Shown here piece after piece: positions 22,183-29,908 of a stretch of DNA of 44,532 bases. A program made the position numbers and the translations under genes. The DNA is from Lingula anatina (taxonomy: Eukaryota > Brachiopoda > Lingulata > Lingulida > Lingulidae). Below the pieces are notes generated by a model. The model saw nothing but the letters and a program-made list of their open reading frames with translations. It made no database searches and was not told the origin of the DNA. The stretch is from contig NW_019775534.1 in assembly GCF_001039355.2 (NCBI RefSeq), forward strand, positions 126,001 to 170,532. Direction: 5' to 3'. Each line of letters begins with the position of its first letter. Position 1 is the first letter of the stretch.

Positions 22183-24737
22183 TGGAAATNTTTTCCCTGT
22201 ACGAGTATATATATATATGTGATAATAAGAAATAAAAAACAGTAGTTATTTTACCTGACCAGTTTCATTGCATCTTCAGGGGGTTTTGAAAAAAATATAT
22301 ATATTTCAGATTGACTTCTTGGAACATGCCAGACCTACACAAGAGACCACACAATTCTGCAGTGTCAAATTGCCAAATTGATGTATAATCATTTTTGTAT
22401 ATATTTTTAGATTGACTTCTGGGAGCATGCCAGGACTCACATAAAAGATGACAAAATCCTGCAGTGTCCGAAATGTCCGTTTGTCACGGAGTATAAGCAC
22501 CACTTAGAGTACCATCTGAGAAACCACTTCGGTTCCAAGCCCTTCAAGTGCCTGAAATGCAACTACTCTTGTGTGAACAAGTCCATGTTGAATTCCCACA
22601 TGAAGTCGCATACCAACATATATCAGTATAGGTGAGTTATTACTCAAGTTAAAAAAAATATATATTGTAAAATTTTTACTTTTTCCAGGATTCATCATTT
22701 TCAGACACTTGTTCAGATATCTGATGAGTTATTAGTCAAAAAATGACAAAATAATTGTAATATTTTACTTTGCTTGGATTCATCATTTGGATTCATCATT
22801 TTTTCGATCGTACTCATGTTTCAGTATAGGTCAGTTATTTCTCAAAAATTGAAAAAAAAAAAATTCAGACACTTACAGCAATGTAAAATCTTTGGAAATG
22901 GGGTCCTACAGCAATGTATTTTCTGACACAAAATCATATTTAGGAAATAATTTTGAAATCTCTATTTAATTTCAGGTGTAATGACTGCAGCTATGCCAGC
23001 AAATACTGTCACTCCTTGAAACTTCATCTACGCAAATACAATCACAAGCCGGCCACCATTTTGAACATTGATGGCACGCCCATGGAGGACGGAGAAACCT
23101 TCCCCCCAAGGAGAGGGCCACCGCGGGGACCGAGAGGCCCACGTAAGGAGAAACAGGGACCCAGCAACCAGAACATGCCTTTGATGCTCAATCCTCAACT
23201 GGCCGGCTTGGTCCGCCCTCCTTTCCCTGGGGGCCAGCAGATGATGAACGGAATGATGCCGTTTTGGCCCATGATGCCAGGGCATATGGCCCCCAATGGC
23301 ATGCCAATGGCACCCCAGGGCATCCCACTTCATATGGCACAGAAGTTGCCACCCGGCATGATTCCGATGCCAGGGATGCCAGGAATGCCACCTCAGCTCC
23401 ACCCCCAGCAACAACAGCAGCAGCAGCACCCAATGGTGAAGCAGGAGCCGGGAGTCATTCAATGCGGAATTTGCGAGTTCACGACAGAGTCCCAGTCCGA
23501 CCTCAGCACCCACATGCTGAAGGTGCATGCGGCTGAGAACCAGGATCTTTTCAGTGCATTCGGCCTGAACAGCGACTCCTTCACCGCGGAACAGGCGCGC
23601 CAAGAGAAAGCAGGGCTCCTACCACCAGCGGCTCACAGTAAGCACTCGCCACAGGGAGCAGCACCTTACAGTCAAGTGAAGCCTCCCCAGCTGCCTCAAA
23701 TGAGCCCAGGGATGATGCAGCATTCGGCCATGCCACCAAAGGCCAGTCCATCCCAGATGTGGATGATGAACGGAGGACGACCTCCAATGCGACCCCAGGT
23801 GACCAGCGCTCCCACAGCAGGTGCTGGTGTGCTGGACCTGAGCGGGAAACTGGTGACTGGTGATAGGCAAGGAGAGCCAAACACCAGTGGCGCAACAGCA
23901 CGGCCTCGCAGTGGACACGGTAGTGAAGAGGCACCGCTTGACCTCTCGGCACCGAATGCAGCACCACCTGGAAGGCAGGAGTATTACAATGCCTACATGC
24001 CTATTGCTGGGAGAAAGCGCCCCATTCAGCTGGTAAAAGCCAGTGATGGAGAGTATGTACAGGTGGACAGGTTCCAAAATGGAGAAGCTGAACCTGAAAG
24101 TGTTCCAAGAAAACGGTCACGTAAGGGCAAGGCATTCAAGTTGGACAAGCTGTGTCTTAAGCTTCAAGAGAGGGCAACCGATTCCCCAAACTCCTATGGT
24201 TCCAACGAGGACTATAGCTCTGATGGTTATGTGGAAGACAACACCCAAGATGGCGCCAGTGCAGAAAGCCCCCCAAACATCAGCAAACCTGTAGCTGAGG
24301 GCGACCTCAATGAGATCCATAACAGCCTGAGGCAACTAAACAGTGAGTCCCCAGTTGAAAACAACCTTCAGAATCAGTATGTCAAGGTCTACCACGACGG
24401 TGAAGAAAATTCGATGCAGTCCTCGGGCAACATGAAATCTGAGCAGAACTCGGATGAAATGGACAGATCAAGTCTTCAAAATGGCTACACCGGTGAGGCA
24501 AACGATGATGAAGTTGGTGAAGGTATCGATTCAGGCAGGTACAATTACGAATGTCCATACTGCGATATACTCTTTGCAGACTGTGTCATGTTCACAATGC
24601 ATATGGGTTACCATGGATACTCGGACCCTTACAAGTGCAACATGTGTGGCTTTGAGGGCAAAGATAAGGTGGAATTTTTCATGCATATTGCCAGGAATGC
24701 TCACGAAGAGCAGGAAAACCAGAATGAGACTGAGTAA
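13893..24737 (+). CDS. hb: Hunchback, C2H2 zinc-finger transcription factor (four coding exons)
   Basis: Nuclear DNA-binding regulator known for axial and temporal patterning. Joining exons 13893-15156, 17519-17745, 22411-22631 and 22976-24737 gives 1157 codons and TAA, with all phases consistent. Fingers (Cys..His): 1 at 415-435, 2 at 440-461, 3 at 487-507, 4 at 516-536, 5 at 544-564, 6 at 572-594, 7 at 734-755, and a C-terminal pair 8 at 1097-1117 and 9 at 1125-1147. Fingers 3-6 carry the Hunchback signatures [29 protein letters not shown] and [12 protein letters not shown]. The N-terminal 400 residues are Pro/Gln/Ser-rich and probably disordered. Other elements are a basic patch at 616-633, Q7 at 715-721, SUMO-type VKQEP at 725-729, LDLS at 857-860, CtBP-type PLDLS at 891-895 and basic NLS-like RKRP (917) and PRKRSRKGK (948). 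The start at 13893 is the first ATG of the frame after the splice acceptor; the frame is open back to the acceptor, so a coding 5' exon is possible. Confidence 0.97.
15119..15345 (+). repeat. Tandem duplication of the exon 1 end into intron 1
   Basis: The last 38 coding bases plus the following intron (15119-15236) are repeated in decayed form at 15237 to about 15345, offset 118 bp. The copy still reads [10 protein letters not shown] but then has a stop (TAA for TCA), and its donor is altered (GGCTAG for GGTGAG). The intronic part (AAAAAG, GGGCTTTGTC, ATCCAA, GTTAAACCATG) matches as well. Confidence 0.9.
16518..16778. mobile_element. MITE with GGCCCAGTTTTATAAAGG ends
   Basis: A 261-bp element with long near-perfect terminal inverted repeats: GGCCCAGTTTTATAAAGGAC continuing to TTTAGCACTAA on the left and the exact inverse on the right. 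CAG flanks both sides (16515-16517 and 16779-16781), consistent with a 3-bp target duplication, as made by Harbinger-type transposases. Superfamily assignment is inference. Confidence 0.85.
16916..17124. mobile_element. Foldback MITE with two arms of about 80 bp
   Basis: The left arm (ATTGAAACTATCGGTCTACG onward to GGTTTAACAGAT, ending near 17001) pairs with the right arm (ATCTGTTAAACTGATTGCAT onward to GATAGTTTCAAT), leaving a loop of about 45 bases. The arms differ at roughly a fifth of positions, so the element is not recent. Confidence 0.8.
17519..17745 (+). CDS. hb: hb exon: second half of finger 1, finger 2, first half of finger 3
   Basis: 227 bp, residues 422-497. It completes finger 1 (HFNAHMNSH), contains finger 2 ([20 protein letters not shown]) and ends after the cysteine pair of finger 3 ([11 protein letters not shown]). 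Acceptor TTTTCAG|GT, donor AAG|GTAAAA, phase 0 at its 3' end. The frame reads on past the donor but loses all similarity. Confidence 0.95.
17961..18400. mobile_element. Two adjacent related MITEs (locus 2)
   Basis: Element I (17961-18170) runs from GACCCCATTCCCATAC to the inverse GGTATGGGAATGGGGTC. Element II (18174-18400) begins GACCCCAGTCCCATAGATTT and ends with GATCTAAATCTCTGGGAATG. Both match, in the same order, the pair at 9756-10226, including the core AACCCCCAGGGAGTTAGGTC. Confidence 0.82.
18651..18863. repeat. Interspersed repeat with CTGCCAAGG / CCTTGGCGGAG ends
   Basis: It begins TACCTCTGCCAAGGAGGTTA, includes a (CTGT)n stretch, and ends CTGCCTTGGCGGAGGTCTGC then GCTCTCAGAGTGC. The ends are partly inverted with respect to each other. 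This combination is familiar to me as a widespread interspersed repeat in animal genomes; its class is not assigned. Confidence 0.65.
19564..19780. repeat. Compound CA/CT microsatellite
   Basis: Alternating blocks of CT, CA, CT and CA dinucleotides over about 215 bases. It gives false open frames on both strands (Ser/Leu, His/Thr, Arg/Glu, Cys/Val runs). Confidence 0.95.
21871..21955 (+). pseudogene. Decayed copy (i) of the start of hb exon 3, within intron 2
   Basis: TTTTTAG followed from 21877 by sequence alignable to the first 70 bases of exon 3: ATTTGTCACTTGGAGTAG for ATTGACTTCTGGGAGCATG, then AAGATGACAAAATCCTCCAGTGTTC for AAGATGACAAAATCCTGCAGTGTCC. It carries stops and has no donor, so it is not a usable exon. 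Confidence 0.75.
22062..22216. repeat. (AT)n microsatellite with one N
   Basis: Long AT runs interrupted by TTTTCCCTGTACGAGTATAT, which occurs at 22103 and again immediately after the single N at 22190. The N marks an unresolved base or join inside the repeat. Confidence 0.9.
22303..22410 (+). pseudogene. Decayed copy (ii) of the start of hb exon 3, within intron 2
   Basis: ATATTTCAG then, from 22310, ATTGACTTCTTGGAACATGC and CACAATTCTGCAGTGTC, clearly matching exon 3 (ATTGACTTCTGGGAGCATGC, AAAATCCTGCAGTGTC) at an offset of 101 bp. It begins as IDFLEHAR in the same frame as the true IDFWEHAR, then shifts frame. It carries its own acceptor-like AG but no donor. Confidence 0.85.
22411..22631 (+). 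CDS. hb: hb exon: end of finger 3, fingers 4 and 5
   Basis: 221 bp, residues 498-570 plus two bases of codon 571. It carries the most conserved Hunchback block: [30 protein letters not shown] and [13 protein letters not shown], ending YQY. Acceptor TATTTTTAG|ATTG, donor TAG|GTGAGT, phase 2 at its 3' end. Decayed copies of both ends of this exon flank it in the introns. Confidence 0.97.
22632..22975 (+). repeat. hb intron 3, built from tandem copies of the exon 3 donor region
   Basis: The donor-region sequence TGAGTTATTACTCAA (22633) recurs as TGAGTTATTAGTCAA at 22725 and TCAGTTATTTCTCAA at 22831. The last copy even includes the exon end, TCAGTATAGG (22821 against 22623). GGATTCATCATTT is likewise repeated (about 22688, 22786, 22797). 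The acceptor TTAATTTCAG ends at 22975. Confidence 0.85.
22976..24737 (+). CDS. hb: hb terminal coding exon: fingers 6-9 and repression motifs
   Basis: 1762 bp, residues 571-1157 then TAA at 24735-24737. In order: finger 6 with the typical long His spacing (C572, C575, H588, H594); a Pro/Arg/Gly basic patch; a Met/Pro-rich region; Q7; VKQEP; finger 7 (C734-H755); LDLS and PLDLS (23934-23948); basic NLS-like clusters; an acidic Ser-rich region; and the C-terminal finger pair (C1097-H1147), which in Hunchback and Ikaros proteins serves protein-protein contact rather than DNA binding. Long open frames on the other strand and in frame +1 here are shadows of its GC-rich codons. Confidence 0.97.
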
Positions 24738-25185
24738 GTTCTACGAATATAGCAGAACACGGGACATCGACACCAGAAAGTCTCCCATGTTTCTTATTAC
24801 AGTTGGACAGGACCTTTTTATTTAGAACGGGCCAAATTAAAGAAGAGAGAGCTTTTCAGTGGAGAAATTTTGTTTTGTGAGAGCATATTGCAGTCATAAG
24901 AAAGAATAGGCCGCCGTACTACCCATCATCTGGGTTTGTAATTGTCATCAGTGACTGAAATTGTATGTAACAAGACGAGTGGAAGAAAAAAAAAGATTTT
25001 ACCAAAGTAGCAAGAGTGTTCCCAAAGGACTTTAAGGTTCTGCTGACCTTTTCTGGATGCTTTAAACCACCTTATTAGAGTGCATAGGACATTTTAGCGT
25101 AATTTTGAGGTGGGACATATAGGAATAATTTTGTGATTTACTTGTATAGGTGAATGATGACAATGACCATGAAAATGATAGTGAT

Positions 25186-25445
25186 AGGGGGCAGCAGTGT
25201 TCCCAACATCTTGCTAGGGGGCAGCAGCGTTCCCAACAAAGTATATGTTTTGCCTTAATGTTTGTTTTAGTTAGTAGTTTGGGAACTGTGTATTTAGTGA
25301 TAGATAATTGGTGGGTTAATTGGATATAATGTTCCTGGATATATGGATATATTAGTTCTGGATATTCAGATTGATATGTGGATATGTTGGTCCCAGATAT
25401 CCTTCAGGATATGTGGATAAGTGGATATTTAATTGGATATGACCC
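25186..25445. repeat. Short direct repeats: GGGGGCAGCAGYGTTCCCAAC and GGATAT series
   Basis: GGGGGCAGCAG[T/C]GTTCCCAAC occurs twice between 25186 and 25237, followed by about ten GGATAT or TGGATA units at 25320-25440. It lies in the probable 3' UTR. Confidence 0.7.
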
Positions 25446-25897
25446 TGATAGGTACATCACTCAAACCATATATGTTTGTAGCTACAGTGTTTTCCATATA
25501 TGCACTGGTGACCATATAAGGCATGAAGCCTCGGCCATTCTCCCAAATAAGGCATGTTTCCAATTAAAAATCTACTTCATCATACTAACGAAGAAAGCAG
25601 ATTTTGGTGAAAATTTATTTCCTGTTTTAAAATTTGGAAATATCGAAACATCATTTTGAGGAATTGAAGTAGTGGTATATGGGAACTGTGATGTACCTGA
25701 CTTATACCAAAGAAATCCACACAGTCTTAAGTGATTCTTAATCCATGCAGCAGCAGCAAATGATATCAAGTATTATGATTGGATGTTATTCCACTATTTT
25801 TATGAAATGAAGAAGCACTGAAAAAGCTCTTCCTTATATACCTTAATATATATATATATATATACATATCTGTAAATGAATAATTATAGTTATATAT

Positions 25898-25903
25898 AAT
25901 AAA
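25898..25903 (+). terminator. hb: Candidate proximal poly(A) signal AATAAA
   Basis: Canonical AATAAA about 1.16 kb past the hb stop codon, in an AT-rich stretch followed by a moderately T-rich region. Use of this site would leave out the microRNA sites further downstream. Confidence 0.4.
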
Positions 25904-26976
25904 AGTAGCAGATGTTTTAAAAGATTTAAGGGCAGCCAACCTTGACCTTGACCCATATATGATTAACTCTTGAAGGTCATATGTCCTTGACCTTAAATTT
26001 TCAGGTTATATCCTCTTGCCAGTTTCAAGGCTGTGCTTGTCATGACAATCAGTCATTTTGGCAGTTAACTCCATTTGAGAAAAATACTGAAGTTGGGGTC
26101 CACTAATTGTACAACATGGGGTCTTATGATGGATTGGAGGGTACAAGACACGAGTGCGACCCTAAGCTTGTGTTTTGTAAATCAGTTTTCAAGTTTTTCT
26201 CCAAGTAACAAGAGTCTTTTAAATATACTTGTATAAATGTTATGGGTAGTATAATAGATTGTATAGGTTATTAATTGAATGTGAGTAACACATATTTAAC
26301 TTTTTTTCATTGTTGAATTTTTCAATTCTTTTTTTGTGTCTCAGGTATGTTTGACGTATACGACACCATGTAAAGATGTGGACGTTTTGTAAACCCTATA
26401 GTATTATCACTATTTTAAAAATACACTGCACATTGGGAAAATTTCACCTTTGTTTTGCAGTGCTAGAAATCTTGGTGAAGTGGAGGTTCACAATGTTGTG
26501 AATAGAAAGGGGATAAGTGCAACAAAGGAGCTTATGCAAGGAGTTGTGGAAGACCATGGGTTCCAAAATTTTAATTAAATATTGATTAAATAATATTGAT
26601 ATTAATTTGGTTGCCTGTCACTGGGTATATCAACGCCAAGTCTGATTTTAATTTAATGATAAGAAACAACAAGCGATTGATATAGGTATAGATGGATTAT
26701 TCATGCGTCCTTAGGAATTTAAAATTATTTTCCTTAAAATAGACTGATTTGAAGTTGAATATCATTTTTATTGGTCTTCTGGAACTCCTTGTTTTCAATG
26801 ATTAGTGTCTCTATAAATATTATTGTGTAAATGTTTATCATTTTAAAGGGAATCTTTGGGGTCCTTGGTATCTATATATGTTTTCAGGAGAGCTGTAGCT
26901 TGGTTGTTTTTTCCCAGTATTATTAATGTCTACATATAATTATACGCTCTTTAAGAAGACAAGTGCTTTAAAAAAT

Positions 26977-26984
26977 CTACCTCA
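26977..26984 (+). promoter_or_regulatory. let-7 seed site (8-mer)
   Basis: CTACCTCA is the perfect complement of let-7 positions 2-8 with A opposite position 1. It lies on the hb sense strand in the probable 3' UTR. let-7 is known to repress hunchback homologues (hbl-1 in nematodes). Confidence 0.6.
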
Positions 26985-27245
26985 AAACCAAAGCTAATAC
27001 TTCAGAGTTGTTGTTTGCTGTATCTGAAAAGTTTGTCACACAACCACACACATTGCAACAGGTCTTGAACGTGTGAGAAAGATCGATTCTCGGCATTTTG
27101 ATGGGGCGTTTAGGTAACACAGTCTTAACACTTTTGAGATACAGCAAGCAGCTGAATTTTATACGTCTATATATATATACATTATTAAAAAGTCTGAAAG
27201 GGATTTATTTCTAAAATATTTGATATATACCCTACTCTTCCAAAC

Positions 27246-27253
27246 CTACCTCA
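27246..27253 (+). promoter_or_regulatory. let-7 seed site (8-mer), second
   Basis: A second CTACCTCA, 269 bases after the first. A TATATACC stretch upstream (about 27224-27231) could add partial pairing with the let-7 3' half. Confidence 0.6.
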
Positions 27254-27444
27254 CGCCTAACAGTTGACTGCAGAATATTTCCAAAATGAGATGATTATAG
27301 AAAGAATGGAATGAAAAAATGGGTTTGTGGAGATGAAACAATATTTTACCTTGTTTTTAATGCAAAGGACAAAGAGCAGCTTTAAAGCGATTGGAAATGC
27401 TTTAAAAATAACATTCAGAAAAAATGTTTCTTGGAATCAAGAGG

Positions 27445-27451
27445 TACCTCA
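27445..27451 (+). promoter_or_regulatory. let-7 seed site (7-mer-A1)
   Basis: TACCTCA matches let-7 positions 2-7 plus the A opposite position 1; weaker than the two 8-mers upstream. Confidence 0.4.
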
Positions 27452-27737
27452 GATGAATGTAGCATATTACAATATTATCATAATAGTTATAATATTTATG
27501 TCCATCTGTAATTACTATTCTTCTACAATGATGATGATTATGTGATTATTATATGTCTGGGTATATAAACATTAACGTGGTGATTTTTTTTGTTGAAAAG
27601 GAGGGATTTTGTCTTGAATACCAAAGGAGAAAAAAAATTGAGCTCAATTGTGTAGTACCAAAACAGGCGATCGTGATATATATTTGAAGCGAGGGTCTGT
27701 GTGTGGGCGGCAACAGCTCCGTTGTTATCTATTCAAA

Positions 27738-27745
27738 CTCAGGGA
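27738..27745 (+). promoter_or_regulatory. lin-4/miR-125 seed site (8-mer)
   Basis: CTCAGGGA is the full 8-mer complement of the lin-4/miR-125 seed (CCCUGAG) with A opposite position 1. It lies on the sense strand, 485 bases past the second let-7 8-mer. Confidence 0.55.
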
Positions 27746-27790
27746 ATTATGATTGAATTTGATTGACTTTTTATTGTTTTGATGTATGTG

Positions 27791-27798
27791 TGTATATA
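27791..27798 (+). promoter_or_regulatory. PUF (Pumilio) site TGTATATA
   Basis: It matches the PUF consensus UGUANAUA. It lies 16 bases before the candidate distal poly(A) signal. Pumilio is a known translational repressor of hunchback in flies. Confidence 0.45.
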
Positions 27799-27813
27799 AG
27801 TATATATACCGAA

Positions 27814-27819
27814 ATTAAA
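27814..27819 (+). terminator. hb: Candidate distal poly(A) signal ATTAAA
   Basis: The common variant ATTAAA, immediately after the microRNA/PUF motif cluster. A further AATAAA occurs near 28091. Confidence 0.35.
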
Positions 27820-27830
27820 GTGTAGATAGA

Positions 27831-29218
27831 AAATTAGCAGTTGATTACATAATTTGATAGCCAAGAGGTACGAAGAGGTATGTCGATTTTACATTTTCTC
27901 CACACTCATATTATAGTCTGTGGAATAGATGTTCCTATCCAAGGTCAAATGAAAAAAAGAAGTAACACAGCGCGACCTAGTTTACTGAATCCGGGTCACC
28001 ATGACCCAATTAAATCCAGTAGATTCTCCCTGGCATTTTTTTAATAGGCAGATCAGTGGCAGAAACTATTTCAATAAGGCTAGTTAAATAGAATAAATAG
28101 ATATTTGATAAAGGTTATGACTATTTGGTATAATGTCATGTATGCTAAAGAGTGTCAGTTAATGTGAATTTTATAATAATTATTATTATTATTTGGTAAT
28201 TCAGTGCTTTCTTGAAATCATTGTTTTGGAGGAAATAACATACTTTGTCAATGAAATGAACTTTTTTGGAATTTAATCAAAATATACATATGGTTAGAAA
28301 ACATAGCCAACTGTCAGGCAAGGAAAATGGTGTTATGCCTATGCAGCATTTATTAAAATTAAGAGGGTTCTCAAAGAAATGTTAACACTATTCACACTTT
28401 TTTCTAGTGAAAAGGCACTGATTTCACCAGTTGTATGTACCAGTATAATTCAAATTTGTCTCTTCGGAAATGTTAACTTGTATAAAATTGGTGTCATTTT
28501 TTAATATTTTGGAGGTTGGATGTTAATACATGGATGGATTATTTGGGTTTTTTATGCTCCTTTTGTTTTCTTTTTTTTAACTTGACACTGTTTAGTTCTC
28601 ATAGCACGGAGTACCAGTTTACCACAGAGGCATCCATGTTAATACTCTCAAATTTTTTGGAGTTGAAATATTTTTACAGAGATTAAGCATGGAATGCCTT
28701 GTTGTTTAATTGGTGCTTTTTTCTCACACTGGCCAGTATTGGATAGATAAAAGACATGAATGCAATTTTTTTTTTTTTTTTTGACAAATGTAAGAGTTGA
28801 TTAGGGTTAGAAGTCAAAGGTCATTTGGTGCATTTAGCCTTTACTTTTCACTGTTGTCAACTCTTCCTTATTGTTTCCCAACTCTGGGAGTAGTTCATTA
28901 GATTCACATTATACATATAACTTTGTTCCAATTTTACTGATTCGTTTTAACCTGGTACTGGAGGCAAGGTCAGCCGGTAAACTTTGACCTTGTGTTCAAA
29001 TGAACTTGACCTTGAAATTTTAAAATGAAAACGAGGCTGACCTTGACCTCCTCAAAAGGTTCACAGCTCAGGAAGTTCCTGTAATTATTATTGTTTTTGT
29101 CATCTAGATTGAACATTCATTCCAATAAACTTAGCATTTGTGATTTGAATCCATGTTTTGATTATTCTTCAAAGGTATTTCAATCGACCGTCTTTGTTTT
29201 TCTTCCACGAAATCACAC
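27831..29218. other. Non-coding sequence between hb and the first duplicated block
   Basis: No gene is seen. It contains a T18 run near 28767-28784 and a group of TGACCTTGA-type motifs at about 28970-29052. Confidence 0.6.
28970..29052. promoter_or_regulatory. Cluster of TGACCTTGA / TCAAGGTCA half-sites
   Basis: AAGGTCA, TTGACCTTG, CTTGACCTTGA and CTGACCTTGACCT follow one another within about 80 bases. A second group is at 25938-25996. TCAAGGTCA is the extended half-site of ERR/FTZ-F1-type nuclear receptors. These motifs also occur as dispersed low-complexity sequence, so function is not assumed. Confidence 0.35.
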
Positions 29219-29475
29219 TTTTTTTTTAATGTTATTATCAAACCCCTTAAATTAAAAAGAGCAACATGCCTCAAATTAAAAAGAAACGTTTCTTCTTTAA
29301 ATGCAGCATTTGCTGAATTGGGGGGGGGGGCAGTCTGAGACAACTGTTAAATCACGGAAAGTCGGGTGTAGCGCAGTCCCAGTCTCGGCACCGAAACCAT
29401 ATCCCTGTTGTCTCTCGATTCTAACTATCCATAGACTACTGAAATTTAACGATAAAACACTTAAACAATACAGTT

Positions 29476-29649
29476 GACAAATCGGGGGCGTCTCGATAGT
29501 CCGAAGGTTCATTGGTCCGAAAAGTGGTAACATTTTTATCGATTTTTTAATCAGGGGTTCATTGGTCCGAAGGTTCTATAGTGAACATTCGGACCAATGA
29601 ACCTTCGGACTATTGAACCTTCGGACTATCGCTACGGCCCCGACAAATC
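29476..29649. mobile_element. 158-bp MITE with 8-bp target duplication
   Basis: The element 29484-29641 lies between GACAAATC at 29476-29483 and 29642-29649; the matching site in the other R1 copy has a single GACAAATC (32355-32362). Terminal inverted repeats of 24 bases (GGGGGCGTCTCGATAGTCCG / GGGGCCGTAGCGATAGTCCG, 21 of 24 identical) are followed by repeated GGTTCATTGGTCCGAA units in both orientations. An 8-bp duplication fits hAT- or P-type transposases. Confidence 0.95.
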
Positions 29650-29908
29650 TTGCGACCCTCCGTGCTGAAACATACGCGTAGTTGTAAAGTTGGTGACATC
29701 TATGCTATGAACTGTAAATGCGATTCCGTTTCTATGTCTTATAAAAGCTGCAACACGACTTGGTTTTCCAAGTGCTGGCCTCTAAAACGCCAAAACTTAC
29801 AACAAAATCATCGATATTTTCTCCTGAAATATGCAGGGAGACGTCTGGCCAGTCATTCAGCAATAAATGATTCAGTAGAAAATTTTATAGAACGTCCATG
29901 GCCAATTT

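Larger units (their letters stand above)
24738..27830 (+). other. hb: Probable hb 3' UTR
   Basis: No coding signal follows the stop codon for several kilobases. Candidate poly(A) signals are AATAAA at 25898-25903 (UTR about 1.2 kb) and ATTAAA at 27814-27819 (about 3.1 kb). The long form is favoured because it would include a cluster of let-7, lin-4/miR-125 and PUF motifs, all on the sense strand, that ends just before the second signal. The UTR length is inferred and no transcript is available. Confidence 0.55.

Noticed and set aside
23028-24335. Several open frames on the minus strand and in the +1 frame within the last hb exon
   Set aside because: The true frame has zinc fingers and known Hunchback motifs; the others are shadows of GC-rich codons.
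24960-26265. Nanos response elements of the fly type (GTTGT-N5-ATTGTA)
   Set aside because: Isolated ATTGTA motifs occur (24961, 26107, 26255) but none has a GTTGT box at the required distance.
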